NCBI RefSeq assembly: GCF_050279675.1
Contig: NZ_JBNNUK010000009.1
Location: 62,001-126,000, forward strand
Length of the DNA stretch: 64,000 nt
Direction of reading: 5' to 3'
Source: Viridibacillus sp050279675
GTDB taxonomy: Bacteria; Bacillota; Bacilli; Bacillales_A; Planococcaceae
Positions 8,447 through 17,316 of this stretch are shown here, piece after piece (positions within the stretch are counted from its first letter, which is position 1; each line of letters starts with the position of its first letter). The translations under genes and the position numbers were made by a program. Below the pieces are notes generated by a model. The model made no database searches. It was not told the DNA's origin and saw only the letters and a list, made by a program, of their open reading frames with translations.

Positions 8447-9424
8447 ATGAGACAACAACCGATACTAACTGTAAACAATTTAACTTTATCCGTATCAATA
8501 ACCCATAAAGTGGTTCAACCAGTGCGTGATATCAATTTTACACTTGATCCAGGGAAAGTGTTAGGCCTTGTCGGCGAGAGTGGATCAGGGAAAACGTTGA
8601 CTTGCCTGTCTTTGTTAAATCTTTTACCTGACAATGTAAAAGTAAAGCATGGAAGCATTAACTATAGAGATAAAGACCTTTTAAACTGTTCAAAAGAAGA
8701 CGTAAGGAAAGTAAGGGGCTATGAGATTGCTATGATTATGCAAAATCCTATGATTGCCTTTAACCCTGTAAGAACAATTGAAAGCCATTTTATTGAAACA
8801 ATTAGAACTCACTTGCCTATGACTAAGCGACAAGCGCGAAAAATGGCTGTGGAGTATTTAGAGAAAACCGACTTTACTAATCCAAAGACTGTATTAAAGC
8901 AATATCCATTTCAGCTAAGTGGTGGGATGTTGCAACGAGTTATGATTGCGATTACCATGTCCCTAACCCCCTCTATTTTAATTGCCGATGAACCGACAAC
9001 TGCACTTGATGCAACAAATCAACTTCAAGTTTTAAAACAGTTGGATAAATTAAAGAAGGAATATAATACAGGCATTTTATTGGTATCACACGACTTTGGG
9101 GTGATTGCTCAATTAGCTGACGAAGTAGCTGTGATGTATGGTGGCTTTATTGTTGAAAAGGCTCCAATGATGAAATTATTCAATCAACCTATGCACCCAT
9201 ATACCCGTGTTTTATTAGAATCAAGGCCTGGATTAAAAAGAAGAAAGATACAAAGTGTTAGCACTTCAAGTACTAATTCAATTAATAATGAAAATATATG
9301 TCCATTTGTAAATCGATGCAAGGACGCAGACCATACATGTACAAGTTATAATCTTGAGTTTAAAAAGTTTGAAAAAGACCATCTAGTACGTTGCGTAAAG
9401 GTACAAGAAAGCATAGGTGACTGA
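8447..9424 (+). CDS. nikD: NikD-type ABC transporter ATP-binding protein
   Basis: This 325-residue ATPase has Walker A 'GESGSGKT' near residue 43, signature 'LSGGMLQR', Walker B 'ILIADEP' and 'HDFGVIAQLADEVAVMYGG'. The C-terminal tail 'CPFVNRCKDADHTC...VRC' is the four-cysteine oligopeptide/nickel transporter domain seen in OppD/DppD-type subunits. It starts 15 bases after the permease stop, with GGGGGAGG ahead of the ATG. It should work with the next gene product as an asymmetric ATPase pair. Confidence 0.87.
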   Translation: MRQQPILTVNNLTLSVSITHKVVQPVRDINFTLDPGKVLGLVGESGSGKTLTCLSLLNLLPDNVKVKHGSINYRDKDLLNCSKEDVRKVRGYEIAMIMQNPMIAFNPVRTIESHFIETIRTHLPMTKRQARKMAVEYLEKTDFTNPKTVLKQYPFQLSGGMLQRVMIAITMSLTPSILIADEPTTALDATNQLQVLKQLDKLKKEYNTGILLVSHDFGVIAQLADEVAVMYGGFIVEKAPMMKLFNQPMHPYTRVLLESRPGLKRRKIQSVSTSSTNSINNENICPFVNRCKDADHTCTSYNLEFKKFEKDHLVRCVKVQESIGD

Positions 9425-9427
9425 AAA

Positions 9428-10222
9428 GTGAGCTTACTTGAATTGAAAGATATAAAGAAGACATATTCGCTTGGAAACTCTATTTTGGGGAAGCGTAAAT
9501 CAGTTGAAGCCATTAAGGGTATCTCACTAACTTTAGAACAAGGAGTATGCTTGGGTATTGTCGGAGAAAGTGGATCAGGCAAAAGCACCCTTGGTAAAAT
9601 TATTCTGGGCCTGGAAAAACCAGATCAAGGTGAGGTTTTATTTCAAGGAAAGCATCTTCATAGTTTAAAAGCAAAAGAATTAAAAGAGTTACGGCGTAAT
9701 CTCCAAGTTGTTTTTCAAGATTGTTATAGCGCGGTTAATCCAAGACTAACAATCGGTGAAATTATTGCGGAGCCTATAAGAAATTATGAAAGACTTTCAC
9801 CCACAGAAGAGCGAAAACAAGTAGAGGGGCTATTGGAGATAGTCGGTTTAAGGCTGGAAGATATGCATAAGTACCCTTCTCAGTTTAGTGGAGGGCAGTT
9901 ACAAAGAATCAATATTGCTAGAGCCATTGCTCTTAAACCAAATTTAATCATACTTGATGAGGCTATAAGTGCTTTAGATGCTCTCGTCCAAGTACAAATT
10001 TTAAATCTGTTGGTACAATTAAAAGAGGATTTTCAACTGTCATATCTCTTTATTTCTCATGACCTACAGGCAGTTAATTACATAGCAGATCGAATAGCTG
10101 TAATGTATCAAGGTGAGGTTGTAGAATGGCTAGATGATATGGAAAAGCTAGAACAATTAAAACATCCTGTTTCTAAAAAGTTGATATCTTCTGTACTATC
10201 TCCTTATCCTGTGTTTTTTTGA
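9428..10222 (+). CDS. nikE: NikE-type ABC transporter ATP-binding protein
   Basis: This 264-residue ATPase has Walker A 'GESGSGKST', signature 'FSGGQLQR', Walker B 'LIILDEA' followed by the D-loop 'SALD', and switch His in 'FISHDLQAVNY'. It lacks the Cys-rich tail of NikD, as expected for NikE/DppF-type subunits. The GTG start lies three bases after the upstream stop. It closes the importer operon; a strong terminator follows about 140 bases on. Confidence 0.87.
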   Translation: MSLLELKDIKKTYSLGNSILGKRKSVEAIKGISLTLEQGVCLGIVGESGSGKSTLGKIILGLEKPDQGEVLFQGKHLHSLKAKELKELRRNLQVVFQDCYSAVNPRLTIGEIIAEPIRNYERLSPTEERKQVEGLLEIVGLRLEDMHKYPSQFSGGQLQRINIARAIALKPNLIILDEAISALDALVQVQILNLLVQLKEDFQLSYLFISHDLQAVNYIADRIAVMYQGEVVEWLDDMEKLEQLKHPVSKKLISSVLSPYPVFF

Positions 10223-10363
10223 TATGGGGAAAAATAATCTTCAATTATTAAACAGTTATTCTACGAAGTTAAAAGCAGAAGATAATTAAAACCAATACTA
10301 AGCCAATTTGGTTTTGGCTGTAATATTTGCTTTAAAGTCTGGAAGTTACTAGAACAATCAAAT

Positions 10364-10412
10364 AAAACGTAGTTAGATAGGGCTAAATCATGCCTCTCTA
10401 ACTACGTTTTTT
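10364..10412 (+). terminator. terminator after the Nik-type operon
   Basis: The 14-bp perfect arm AAAACGTAGTTAGA pairs with TCTAACTACGTTTT, followed by further T residues. It could also act for the convergent AbrB-like gene. Confidence 0.8.
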
Positions 10413-10492
10413 GTTGCAATAAACTACTAAAATGAACAGCACTAAAAGAAAGGTTTGTTACTCTGTATTAAACAAGACTACGGCATTATAGT

Positions 10493-10819
10493 TTACTGTT
10501 GTTTTTTTAAGTCGGGTTTAACATTCATAAATAGAGTGAAACCATCATTCATTTGTACTTGCTTTCGTAACTCGTTGAACTTATCCGTTAACTCTTGACC
10601 GGTATAACCTGCTTTTGTCAGTTGCTCCATAATGAGCGTTTTATATTTCTCGAAAACAGGATCAATAATTGGCGTAATAATTAGTGCCCCATTTACCTTA
10701 GAAATTTGAACCTCATCAATTAATGAAAACTCTTCATAAAACTCTTCTGGAATTTTAATCTCACGCTCTGTGGAAATTTTCACTTTTTTTGACTGGGCTT
10801 CATATCCCAACTCATTCAC
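10493..10819 (-). CDS. AbrB/MazE/SpoVT-type DNA-binding protein
   Basis: The 108-residue product begins with a swapped-hairpin AbrB-like module: 'KKVKISTEREIKIPEEFYEEF' (about 11-31), then 'DEVQISKVNGALIITPI'. The remainder is a charged helical extension ('EQLTKAGYTGQELTDKFNELRKQVQ'). AbrB-like proteins act as dimeric DNA-binding regulators or as antitoxins of type II toxin-antitoxin pairs. It is divergent from the DUF6886 gene across about 70 bases, and no classic toxin gene is next to it on the same strand. Its function as a regulator rather than an antitoxin is inference. Confidence 0.7.
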   Translation of the reverse strand: MNELGYEAQSKKVKISTEREIKIPEEFYEEFSLIDEVQISKVNGALIITPIIDPVFEKYKTLIMEQLTKAGYTGQELTDKFNELRKQVQMNDGFTLFMNVKPDLKKQQ

Positions 10820-10889
10820 CCCTGTATTATGATATTCTAATAATAGGGCAAAATAGAATATTCTTACTAAAATTTAATGGGAGGTTAAT

Positions 10890-11423
10890 ATGAGACTTTT
10901 TCATGTAAGTGAAGAACAAAATATTGAGGTTTTTGAACCTAGAATCCCTTCTCGTCAGGATTTAGATCAGACAAAAAGACTTGTTTGGGCAATTAATGAA
11001 AAATGTCTACCGAATTTTTTGACTCCTAGGAATTGCCCCCGTGTTTGTTTTCATATTAATGCAGAGACAACAAAAGAAGATAAAACTCGATATCTTTCAT
11101 CAAGCCCAAGCAATCATGTGGTAGTAATTGAAAACAAATGGCTACAAAAAATGAGAGATACAAAGCTATATTTATATGAATTTAATCCAATGGAATTTAA
11201 CTTACTTGATGAAAATGCGGGGTATTATGTTAGCGAAAAGAAACAAGTTCCGATTAACTGTATAGAAATAAACGATTTGATTGAAGCGCTTATCAATCGA
11301 AATGTAGAACTAAAAACCGTAGATGGGCTATGGCAACTTCATGATGAGATTCAACATACGTCTTTGAGTTTCTCAATGTGCCGGATGAAATTTGCTACCC
11401 CTAGAGTCTCTAACAATAGTTGA
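10890..11423 (+). CDS. DUF6886 family protein
   Basis: This 177-residue soluble protein begins 'MRLFHVSEEQNIEVFEPR'. I recognise it as the small Bacillus family filed as DUF6886, whose members share that start and 'VWAI...LPNFLTPRNCPRV'. Function is unknown. The opening resembles ADP-ribosyltransferase-like or RES-like 'HVS' folds, but no catalytic triad can be named. GGGAGG precedes the ATG. It is the first of a run of loosely spaced accessory genes. Confidence 0.7.
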   Translation: MRLFHVSEEQNIEVFEPRIPSRQDLDQTKRLVWAINEKCLPNFLTPRNCPRVCFHINAETTKEDKTRYLSSSPSNHVVVIENKWLQKMRDTKLYLYEFNPMEFNLLDENAGYYVSEKKQVPINCIEINDLIEALINRNVELKTVDGLWQLHDEIQHTSLSFSMCRMKFATPRVSNNS

Positions 11424-11439
11424 ATGGAGGATGAAAACA

Positions 11440-12138
11440 ATGAAGCAAATTATTGCACTTGGTGGCGGTGGATTTTCAATGGAGCCTGAAAATACTTTGT
11501 TAGATTCATACATTCTCAAGCAATCGAAAGAGATTAACCCTAAAATCTGCTTTATACCTACAGCAAGTGGAGATGCTGATAATTACATAGCACGGTTTTA
11601 TGATTTTTTTAAGACTCAAAATTGCAGACCAACGCATTTATCTTTGTTTAACCCACCAACGAGAGAGTTAGAAGAATTCATATTAGAAAAAGATATCATT
11701 TACGTAGGTGGGGGAAATACAAAAAATTTATTGATTTTATGGAGAGAATGGGGTCTAGATAGAATCTTGAAAAAAGCATGGGAAAAGGGTATTGTTCTTG
11801 CTGGTATTAGTGCAGGGGCTATTTGCTGGTTTGAAGAGGGCATTACAGATTCGTATGGAGATTGCCTCGAACCAATCCAATGTTTAGGATTTTTAAAAGG
11901 AAGTCATTGCCCACATTATGATGGAGAAAAAGATAGAAGACCATCTTACCATCATTTAATTGAATCACAACGCATCAAAGCAGGCATAGCAGCTGATGAC
12001 GGTGTGGCGATTCATTACATTGATGATGAGATTGCTAAAATTGTTAGCTCAAGACCGAAAGTAAAAGCGTATAAAGTCTTTCTTGAAAATAAAGTTGCAG
12101 AGAAGCAATTACCAACCGAATTTCTTGGTGAACTTTAA
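11440..12138 (+). CDS. pepE: peptidase E (S51 family)
   Basis: At 232 residues this is close to the usual length of dipeptidase E, a serine peptidase with a class I glutamine-amidotransferase-like fold that cleaves Asp-Xaa dipeptides. Seen are 'GGGGFSMEPEN' at the start, 'CFIPTASGD', 'IYVGGGNTKNLL' and the nucleophile elbow 'AGISAGAICW', followed by 'SHCPHYDGE' with the likely catalytic His. The ATG at 11440 is preferred over 11431 because GGAGG at 11426-11430 is nine bases away. The upstream DUF6886 stop is 16 bases before it. Confidence 0.85.
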   Translation: MKQIIALGGGGFSMEPENTLLDSYILKQSKEINPKICFIPTASGDADNYIARFYDFFKTQNCRPTHLSLFNPPTRELEEFILEKDIIYVGGGNTKNLLILWREWGLDRILKKAWEKGIVLAGISAGAICWFEEGITDSYGDCLEPIQCLGFLKGSHCPHYDGEKDRRPSYHHLIESQRIKAGIAADDGVAIHYIDDEIAKIVSSRPKVKAYKVFLENKVAEKQLPTEFLGEL

Positions 12139-12173
12139 AGAGTTATATTATCGTAATAACTTAGGAGGCTCAT

Positions 12174-12677
12174 ATGAAGACAGTTATAGATTATTGGAAC
12201 GGTCATAGAGTGAAACTCACATGGAAACCAAATTTTCAACTAGAGAAGTTGTGCATAGTAACTAGTGTTCATGCAATCTGTATCCAAGATAACAAAGTGC
12301 TACTTACTAAAATTAAAGATAGAGGATTTAACTATCCAGGAGGTCATGTTGAAATAGGTGAATCTGCTGAAGAAGCGATGCATCGTGAAGCGTATGAAGA
12401 AGCTTATGTAAAAGGTATTATTACTTACTTAGGAGCAATTGAAGTAAATCATGAAGAAAACCAATTATTTGTACCAGGTGGTAAATATCCGATGATAGGT
12501 TATCAATCCTTTTACCGAATGGATGTTAAAGCCTGCTATCCGTTTTTACGAGAAAATGAAGGTATTGCACGTATATGGGTAGAGCCATCAGAAATTCCTT
12601 ATATCATAGATGATCATGAATTAGCTCCTATTATTTTAAATGGTGCAATTCAGTTTGGGAGCTCCAAACAGCAATAA
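12174..12677 (+). CDS. Nudix hydrolase
   Basis: The 167-residue protein carries a complete Nudix box: 'GGHVEIGESAEEAMHREAYEE', matching G-x5-E-x7-R-E-U-x-E-E. The box starts at about residue 60 and holds the Glu residues that bind divalent metal. Nudix enzymes cleave nucleoside diphosphates linked to another moiety; the substrate here is unknown. AGGAGG lies six bases before the ATG. A second, shorter Nudix gene lies 2.2 kb downstream. Confidence 0.88.
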   Translation: MKTVIDYWNGHRVKLTWKPNFQLEKLCIVTSVHAICIQDNKVLLTKIKDRGFNYPGGHVEIGESAEEAMHREAYEEAYVKGIITYLGAIEVNHEENQLFVPGGKYPMIGYQSFYRMDVKACYPFLRENEGIARIWVEPSEIPYIIDDHELAPIILNGAIQFGSSKQQ

Positions 12678-12696
12678 TTAGTAAGAATATATTTCT

Positions 12697-13185
12697 ATGG
12701 AGATGAGTGCAATAGAATCAAAAAAATTGATTTTGAACCACTATGAAAATTCTATCCATTATATAGAGAGTTTAAAAAGAGTATCTGATGACTGCTGGCT
12801 TATACCAATAGAAGAAAGTAAATGGTCAGTCTGTGAAATTGTAGGGCATTTAGTACCGTGGGATAATTTCGTATTGGAAAAGAGACTACCTTACTTGCTA
12901 AATCTAAAACAAGAATTAGAAAGTCCAAATGTTAAAGAAATGAATCAAATTGCAGCATTAGAAAGTAGAAATATATCTAAAGATGAAAGCATTAAAAATT
13001 GTAGACTGACAAGAATAAAATTAGTATCTGAGATATCAAAGATTCCTGCAAGTGAATTTAATAAAGAATTGAATATAGGTACAAGTACATTAACTGTTAC
13101 TGCATATTTTAAAGGCCTTATAGCACATGACTTACATCACTACCAACAAATTGATGAGTTTTTATATAAATGTAATAAGAATTAA
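12697..13185 (+). CDS. DinB-like domain protein
   Basis: This 162-residue four-helix-bundle protein resembles the DinB/DfsB family. Metal-ligand candidates are His in 'EIVGHLVPWDNF' (about residue 51) and the paired His in 'AHDLHHYQQIDEF' near the C-terminus. Many DinB-like proteins are thiol S-transferases using bacillithiol; activity here is inferred only from the family. The start is uncertain: ATG at 12697 or 12703, with only a weak GGAG nearby. Confidence 0.7.
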   Translation: MEMSAIESKKLILNHYENSIHYIESLKRVSDDCWLIPIEESKWSVCEIVGHLVPWDNFVLEKRLPYLLNLKQELESPNVKEMNQIAALESRNISKDESIKNCRLTRIKLVSEISKIPASEFNKELNIGTSTLTVTAYFKGLIAHDLHHYQQIDEFLYKCNKN

Positions 13186-13208
13186 TATTGCCATAAAGGA
13201 GTGATTAT

Positions 13209-13628
13209 TTGAGCTCTGTTATCACAGCAAAGTTAGAAAATATAGAGGAAATAATAAAGCTCGATTGTGAAATCATAGGCAATACGAGTAGAAGGAAACA
13301 TATTGAAAAAATAGTAGGTGAAGGTCATTGCCTAATTATTAAAGAAGAAGAGATAGTTCGAGCATTTTTACTATTTGATACGAGTTTTTTTGAATGTAGT
13401 TTTATATCGTTAATCATAGTTTCAAAGTTAGCAAGACGAAAGGGATATGCAACAGCTTTAATTAACTATTTTGAAAGCATTGCACCCACTCAAAAAATAT
13501 TTTCCTCCACAAATCAATCGAATATCAATATGCAGAAGGTGTTTGAGTCGCAAGGATTTGTACGTAGTGGCATCATTGAAAATTTAGATGACGGGGACCC
13601 TGAGATTATCTATTTCAAGTCAATCTAG
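13209..13628 (+). CDS. GNAT family N-acetyltransferase
   Basis: The product is 139 residues, short but complete for a GNAT. The acetyl-CoA binding region is 'LIIVSKLARRKGYATALINYF' (about 72-92), with the R-x-x-G-x-A signature, and the C-terminal strand is 'SQGFVRSGIIENLDDGDPEII'. It starts at TTG with AAGGAG upstream, 23 bases after the DinB-like gene. The substrate is unknown. Confidence 0.8.
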   Translation: MSSVITAKLENIEEIIKLDCEIIGNTSRRKHIEKIVGEGHCLIIKEEEIVRAFLLFDTSFFECSFISLIIVSKLARRKGYATALINYFESIAPTQKIFSSTNQSNINMQKVFESQGFVRSGIIENLDDGDPEIIYFKSI

Positions 13629-13695
13629 GTGAATATAAAAAATGGCGAATCACAGACGTATAATATGTTTTTAAGCAAGGTAGAGGGGGATACTG

Positions 13696-14256
13696 ATGAC
13701 AAACTATATTGCTTTTTTAAGGGGTATTAACGTAGGTGGCCACAACAAGATTAAAATGGCAGAACTAAAGCAAATGTTTGAGGAAATGGGATTCATAAGA
13801 GTAAAAACGTATATACAAAGTGGCAATGTCCTTTTCGAGTCGGATGAGAAAGAACCATTTATACTGAAGCGTATTGAGCATGAAATTAAGACAGTTTTTG
13901 GGTTGACAATAAGTGTTGTTATAAGAACTTCCACCGAGTTGGAAAGGATTACTGGAGAATGTCCTTTTTCAAAAGAAGCGATTTCGGATGCGGAAGTATC
14001 GTCAGAAGGGGAGTGCCTTTATGTTGCTTTATTACTCGAAGATCCTCCCCAAGGAAAAATTGAAGGGCTGAGTGTCTTTAGAACCGAATATGAAGACTTT
14101 CGATTTGAAGGCCGTGAAGTGTATCTCTTATTCCAAAAAGGCATTCGTAATTCCAAGTTGGCGAACAATGTGCAAAAGCTTGGTGTTCCAGTAACAATAC
14201 GTAATTGGAAAACGATGAATAAGCTGACGGCATTAGTGAAAGAAATCGAGGCATAA
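13696..14256 (+). CDS. DUF1697 family protein
   Basis: This 186-residue protein opens 'YIAFLRGINVGGHNKIKMAEL' and continues with 'YIQSGNVLFES', both hallmarks of DUF1697. Members are small cytosolic alpha/beta proteins of unknown function that are common in Bacillus. The end, 'NNVQKLGVPVTIRNWKTMNKL', also matches the family. GAGGGGGA precedes the ATG. No functional link to neighbours is apparent. Confidence 0.85.
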   Translation: MTNYIAFLRGINVGGHNKIKMAELKQMFEEMGFIRVKTYIQSGNVLFESDEKEPFILKRIEHEIKTVFGLTISVVIRTSTELERITGECPFSKEAISDAEVSSEGECLYVALLLEDPPQGKIEGLSVFRTEYEDFRFEGREVYLLFQKGIRNSKLANNVQKLGVPVTIRNWKTMNKLTALVKEIEA

Positions 14257-14516
14257 TTTTTGATATGAGTTGTATAAGAATGATTGATAGATAACGGCGA
14301 AATAAATTATTCACTTGTAAAACAACCAAAAAATAAAAGGGGTGTATAATAAATCCAATTTCGACTCAATGACGCCCCATTTTGTTATTTACTTCTATGT
14401 AGACTATTTGAACTATTTCGAAACATCTACTCTTTTTTGAGAAATAGTTTTCTACTTTGGAAATGGGACACTCCAATTCCTCTATCATATAGTATTTTTA
14501 AAATTTCCTAGTTTCG

Positions 14517-14867
14517 TTGGGTGTTGCCTTAAATAAGGATAAACTAATTTCTCTTATGTCTTTATTGCAATCAAACCAGTTTTGCTTTTTGGCATTTTTA
14601 AATGCAGAAGCACAGGTACAAGTTCAAAAAATAATGAATGATATTAAGGTACAGTCAAATGAAGAATCGCAACTAAATTTATATTTCCAAATAGAAGCGA
14701 TATTAAAAAGGGAAAATGTATTGAAGTTTTTGACTCATCGAAAGCATTGGCTGTACGTTTCTGATGATAGTCCATTTACAAATATCCATATGGATGCTCA
14801 AGGGAAGCTAGATTATCGACGTATTTATAAGAAAACTGAAGTGAATACAGCAATTGAGTATGAATAA
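14517..14867 (+). CDS. hypothetical protein
   Basis: The 116-residue reading frame begins at a TTG without a clear ribosome binding site, so the true start may differ. The sequence is soluble and slightly acidic, with 'SNQFCFLAFLNAEAQVQVQKIM' and 'LTHRKHWLYVSDDSPFTNIHMD'. I do not recognise the family. It ends 12 bases before the start of the next gene, a Nudix hydrolase, which suggests co-expression and supports it being real. Confidence 0.5.
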   Translation: MGVALNKDKLISLMSLLQSNQFCFLAFLNAEAQVQVQKIMNDIKVQSNEESQLNLYFQIEAILKRENVLKFLTHRKHWLYVSDDSPFTNIHMDAQGKLDYRRIYKKTEVNTAIEYE

Positions 14868-14879
14868 AGGGGAATATCA

Positions 14880-15287
14880 ATGAAAAGAGTAGATGTTGTA
14901 TATGCCGCAATCTGTAAAGAGGAAACAGATGAAATATTAATGGTACAAAATGAAAATATGATATGGACATTACCTGGTGGTGCAGTTGAACAAAACGAAA
15001 CACTTGAGCAGGCACTTATTCGTGAAGTAAATGAAGAAACGAATCTACAGGTTGAAATGGGTACACTCATCGATGTAAGAGAGAAGTTTTTTGAAGATCG
15101 GAATCATCATGCATTATTATTTACGTTTAAAATTAAAGCATATAGCGGGGAGATAGTGGTGAATTTTCCAGATGAGATACAACAAATTAAATGGATGTCT
15201 TTTGAAGAAGCAGATCAACATATGACTTATTATCTAAACGGCATAGCATCTACTTTAGATTTTGATGGGCTATATATTTCTCAATGA
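14880..15287 (+). CDS. Nudix hydrolase
   Basis: The 135-residue protein has a canonical Nudix box, 'GGAVEQNETLEQALIREVNEE', starting near residue 39, with the R-E-V-N-E-E metal-binding core. Its compact length and 'WTLPGGAVE' resemble MutT/ADP-ribose-type enzymes. The substrate is unknown. AAGGGG lies seven bases before the ATG. It is not closely similar to the larger Nudix protein at 12.2 kb outside the box. Confidence 0.87.
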   Translation: MKRVDVVYAAICKEETDEILMVQNENMIWTLPGGAVEQNETLEQALIREVNEETNLQVEMGTLIDVREKFFEDRNHHALLFTFKIKAYSGEIVVNFPDEIQQIKWMSFEEADQHMTYYLNGIASTLDFDGLYISQ

Positions 15288-15462
15288 GAACAGTAAGTCA
15301 TTTTTATTGAAATTTGTATAAATGGTATTATATGTTACATTGAATTGGTGTTTTAATGATAGGAATAATAATTTTATCCATGTATTTTAGGTTATATGGA
15401 TAAATTGCGAGACGATTGTGAGCAAAGCAGGGATTAGAGAAATAATAAAACGAGGTAATGTA

Positions 15463-15582
15463 ATGATAAAAAAGATTGATATTACTAATCTGAAAATTGC
15501 GTTTGAAGTTTTGAACATTCAAATCCCTTCGTACAAGGTAGAGGCAGAAATTATTGACTACTATGATATACCAAGGGGATGA
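15463..15582 (+). pseudogene. N-terminal fragment of a GNAT acetyltransferase
   Basis: A 39-codon frame reads 'MIKKIDITNLKIAFEVLNIQ' and then 'IPSYKVEAEIIDYYDIP' before a premature stop. This looks like the first strand and helix of Bacillus GNAT proteins, whose remaining acetyl-CoA binding part is absent downstream. It is a truncated relic in the gap before the cytolysin gene. Confidence 0.5.
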
Positions 15583-15746
15583 AGCCCCCAAAATGATGGT
15601 ATAGGCATAAAAATGTTAAGAAGTAAAAAAGGACCGGGTGCATGAAAGTAGCTTAAAAACTATCTAATTTGAGTGCGTGAAAAAAATTATCAATATACAA
15701 AAATCAAAATATGATGATATAATTTTAAAGGAAGGAGTTGGTTTTT

Positions 15747-17276
15747 TTGGGAATTATAAAAAATGCTAAAGGAATAAAAGTACTAGCATGTTTATTAGTT
15801 AGTTTATGCACTATTAATTATTCATCTATTTCCTTCGCGGAAACACTAACAGATAATTCAGCTGATGCAACAAAAAATCCTAGTGGTATTGATACTGGAA
15901 TAGCGAATCTACAGTACAATAATCAAGAGGTTTTAGCAGTAAATGGTGATAAAGTAGAGAGTTTTGTTCCGAAAGAAAGTATTAATTCAAATGGTAAATT
16001 TGTAGTTGTTGAACGTGAGAAAAAATCACTTACAACTTCACCAGTTGATATTTCGATTATTGATTCTGTGGCTAATCGTACTTATCCAGGAGCAGTACAA
16101 CTTGCAAATAAAGCTTTTGCAGATAATCAACCTAGTTTATTAGTGGCTAAGAGAAAACCTTTGAATATTAGTATAGACTTACCTGGCATGAGAAAAGAAA
16201 ATACAATAACTGTCCAAAATCCAATATATAGTAATGTGTCTGGAGCAGTAGATGATTTAGTATCCACTTGGAATGAAAAGTATTCAACAACACATACGTT
16301 ACCTGCAAGAATGCAGTATACAGAATCGATGGTTTATAGTAAATCTCAAATAGCAAGTACTCTTAATGTGAACACTAAAGTTCTTGATAATTCACTGGGC
16401 ATTGACTTTAATGCTATTGCAAGTGGAGAGAAAAAAGTAATGGTTGCAGCATATAAGCAAATATTTTATACCGTAAGTGCAGAACTACCTAACAATCCAT
16501 CAGATCTTTTTGATAATAGTGTTACTTTTGATGAGTTAACTCGTAAAGGGGTAAGTAATGCAGCTCCACCTGTTATGGTGTCAAATGTAGCTTATGGTAG
16601 AACAATTTATGTGAAATTAGAAACAACATCTAAGAGCAAAGATGTACAAGCTGCCTTTAAGGCCTTAATTAAGAATAACAGCGTCGAAACGAGTGGACAG
16701 TACAAAGATATTTTTGAAGACAGTACTTTTACCGCTGTAGTATTAGGTGGAGATTCAAAAGAGCATAACAAGGTTGTTACAAAAGATTTTAATGAAATAC
16801 GAAATATCATTAAAGATAATGCAGAATTAAGTCTTAAAAATCCAGCATACCCAATTTCATATACAAGCAATTTCTTAAAAGATAACTCAACTGCTGCTGT
16901 TCATAACAATACAGATTATATTGAGACTACAACTACAGAATATTCGAGTGCTAAAATGACGCTTGATCATTCTGGTGCATATGTTGCTCAATTTGATGTA
17001 TCTTGGGATGAATTCGCATTTGATCAAAATGGAAAAGAAGTACTAACCCATAAAACCTGGGAAGGAAGCGGCAGAAACAAAACTGCTCATTTCTCTACAG
17101 TCATACCACTTCCACCGAATTCAAAAAATGTAAAAGTCGTAGCTAGAGAATGTACAGGTCTTGCATGGGAATGGTGGAGAACAATTATTAATGAACAAAA
17201 TGTCCCATTAACAAATGAAATAAAAGTTTCAATTGGAGGAACAACATTATACCCAACTGCTAATATTAGTCATTAG
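15747..17276 (+). CDS. cholesterol-dependent (thiol-activated) cytolysin
   Basis: A secreted pore-forming toxin of about 509 residues. The N-terminal signal peptide ends near 'SSISFAE'. The body follows the family ('NRTYPGAVQLANKAF', 'AKMTLDHSGAYVAQFDVSWDE'). Near residue 468 lies the undecapeptide 'ECTGLAWEWWR', followed by the Thr-Leu pair in 'GGTTLYPT' that binds cholesterol. Domains 1-3 oligomerise and insert beta-hairpins; domain 4 binds membrane cholesterol. The TTG at 15747 is favoured because AAGGAAGGAG ends nine bases before it; a TTG at 15738 overlaps that site. The sequence points to sphaericolysin/alveolysin. It is monocistronic, with a strong terminator. Confidence 0.96.
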   Translation: MGIIKNAKGIKVLACLLVSLCTINYSSISFAETLTDNSADATKNPSGIDTGIANLQYNNQEVLAVNGDKVESFVPKESINSNGKFVVVEREKKSLTTSPVDISIIDSVANRTYPGAVQLANKAFADNQPSLLVAKRKPLNISIDLPGMRKENTITVQNPIYSNVSGAVDDLVSTWNEKYSTTHTLPARMQYTESMVYSKSQIASTLNVNTKVLDNSLGIDFNAIASGEKKVMVAAYKQIFYTVSAELPNNPSDLFDNSVTFDELTRKGVSNAAPPVMVSNVAYGRTIYVKLETTSKSKDVQAAFKALIKNNSVETSGQYKDIFEDSTFTAVVLGGDSKEHNKVVTKDFNEIRNIIKDNAELSLKNPAYPISYTSNFLKDNSTAAVHNNTDYIETTTTEYSSAKMTLDHSGAYVAQFDVSWDEFAFDQNGKEVLTHKTWEGSGRNKTAHFSTVIPLPPNSKNVKVVARECTGLAWEWWRTIINEQNVPLTNEIKVSIGGTTLYPTANISH

Positions 17277-17285
17277 GTATAAGTG

Positions 17286-17312
17286 AAGCGCCCTGTTTAC
17301 AGGGCGCTTTTC
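17286..17312 (+). terminator. terminator of the cytolysin gene
   Basis: A perfect 10-bp stem AAGCGCCCTG / CAGGGCGCTT with a short loop is followed by T residues. Confidence 0.9.
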
Positions 17313-17316
17313 TCGT

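Noticed and set aside
15328..15591. 87-codon minus-strand frame
   Set aside because: It is the shadow of the GNAT relic on the plus strand and has no ribosome binding site.
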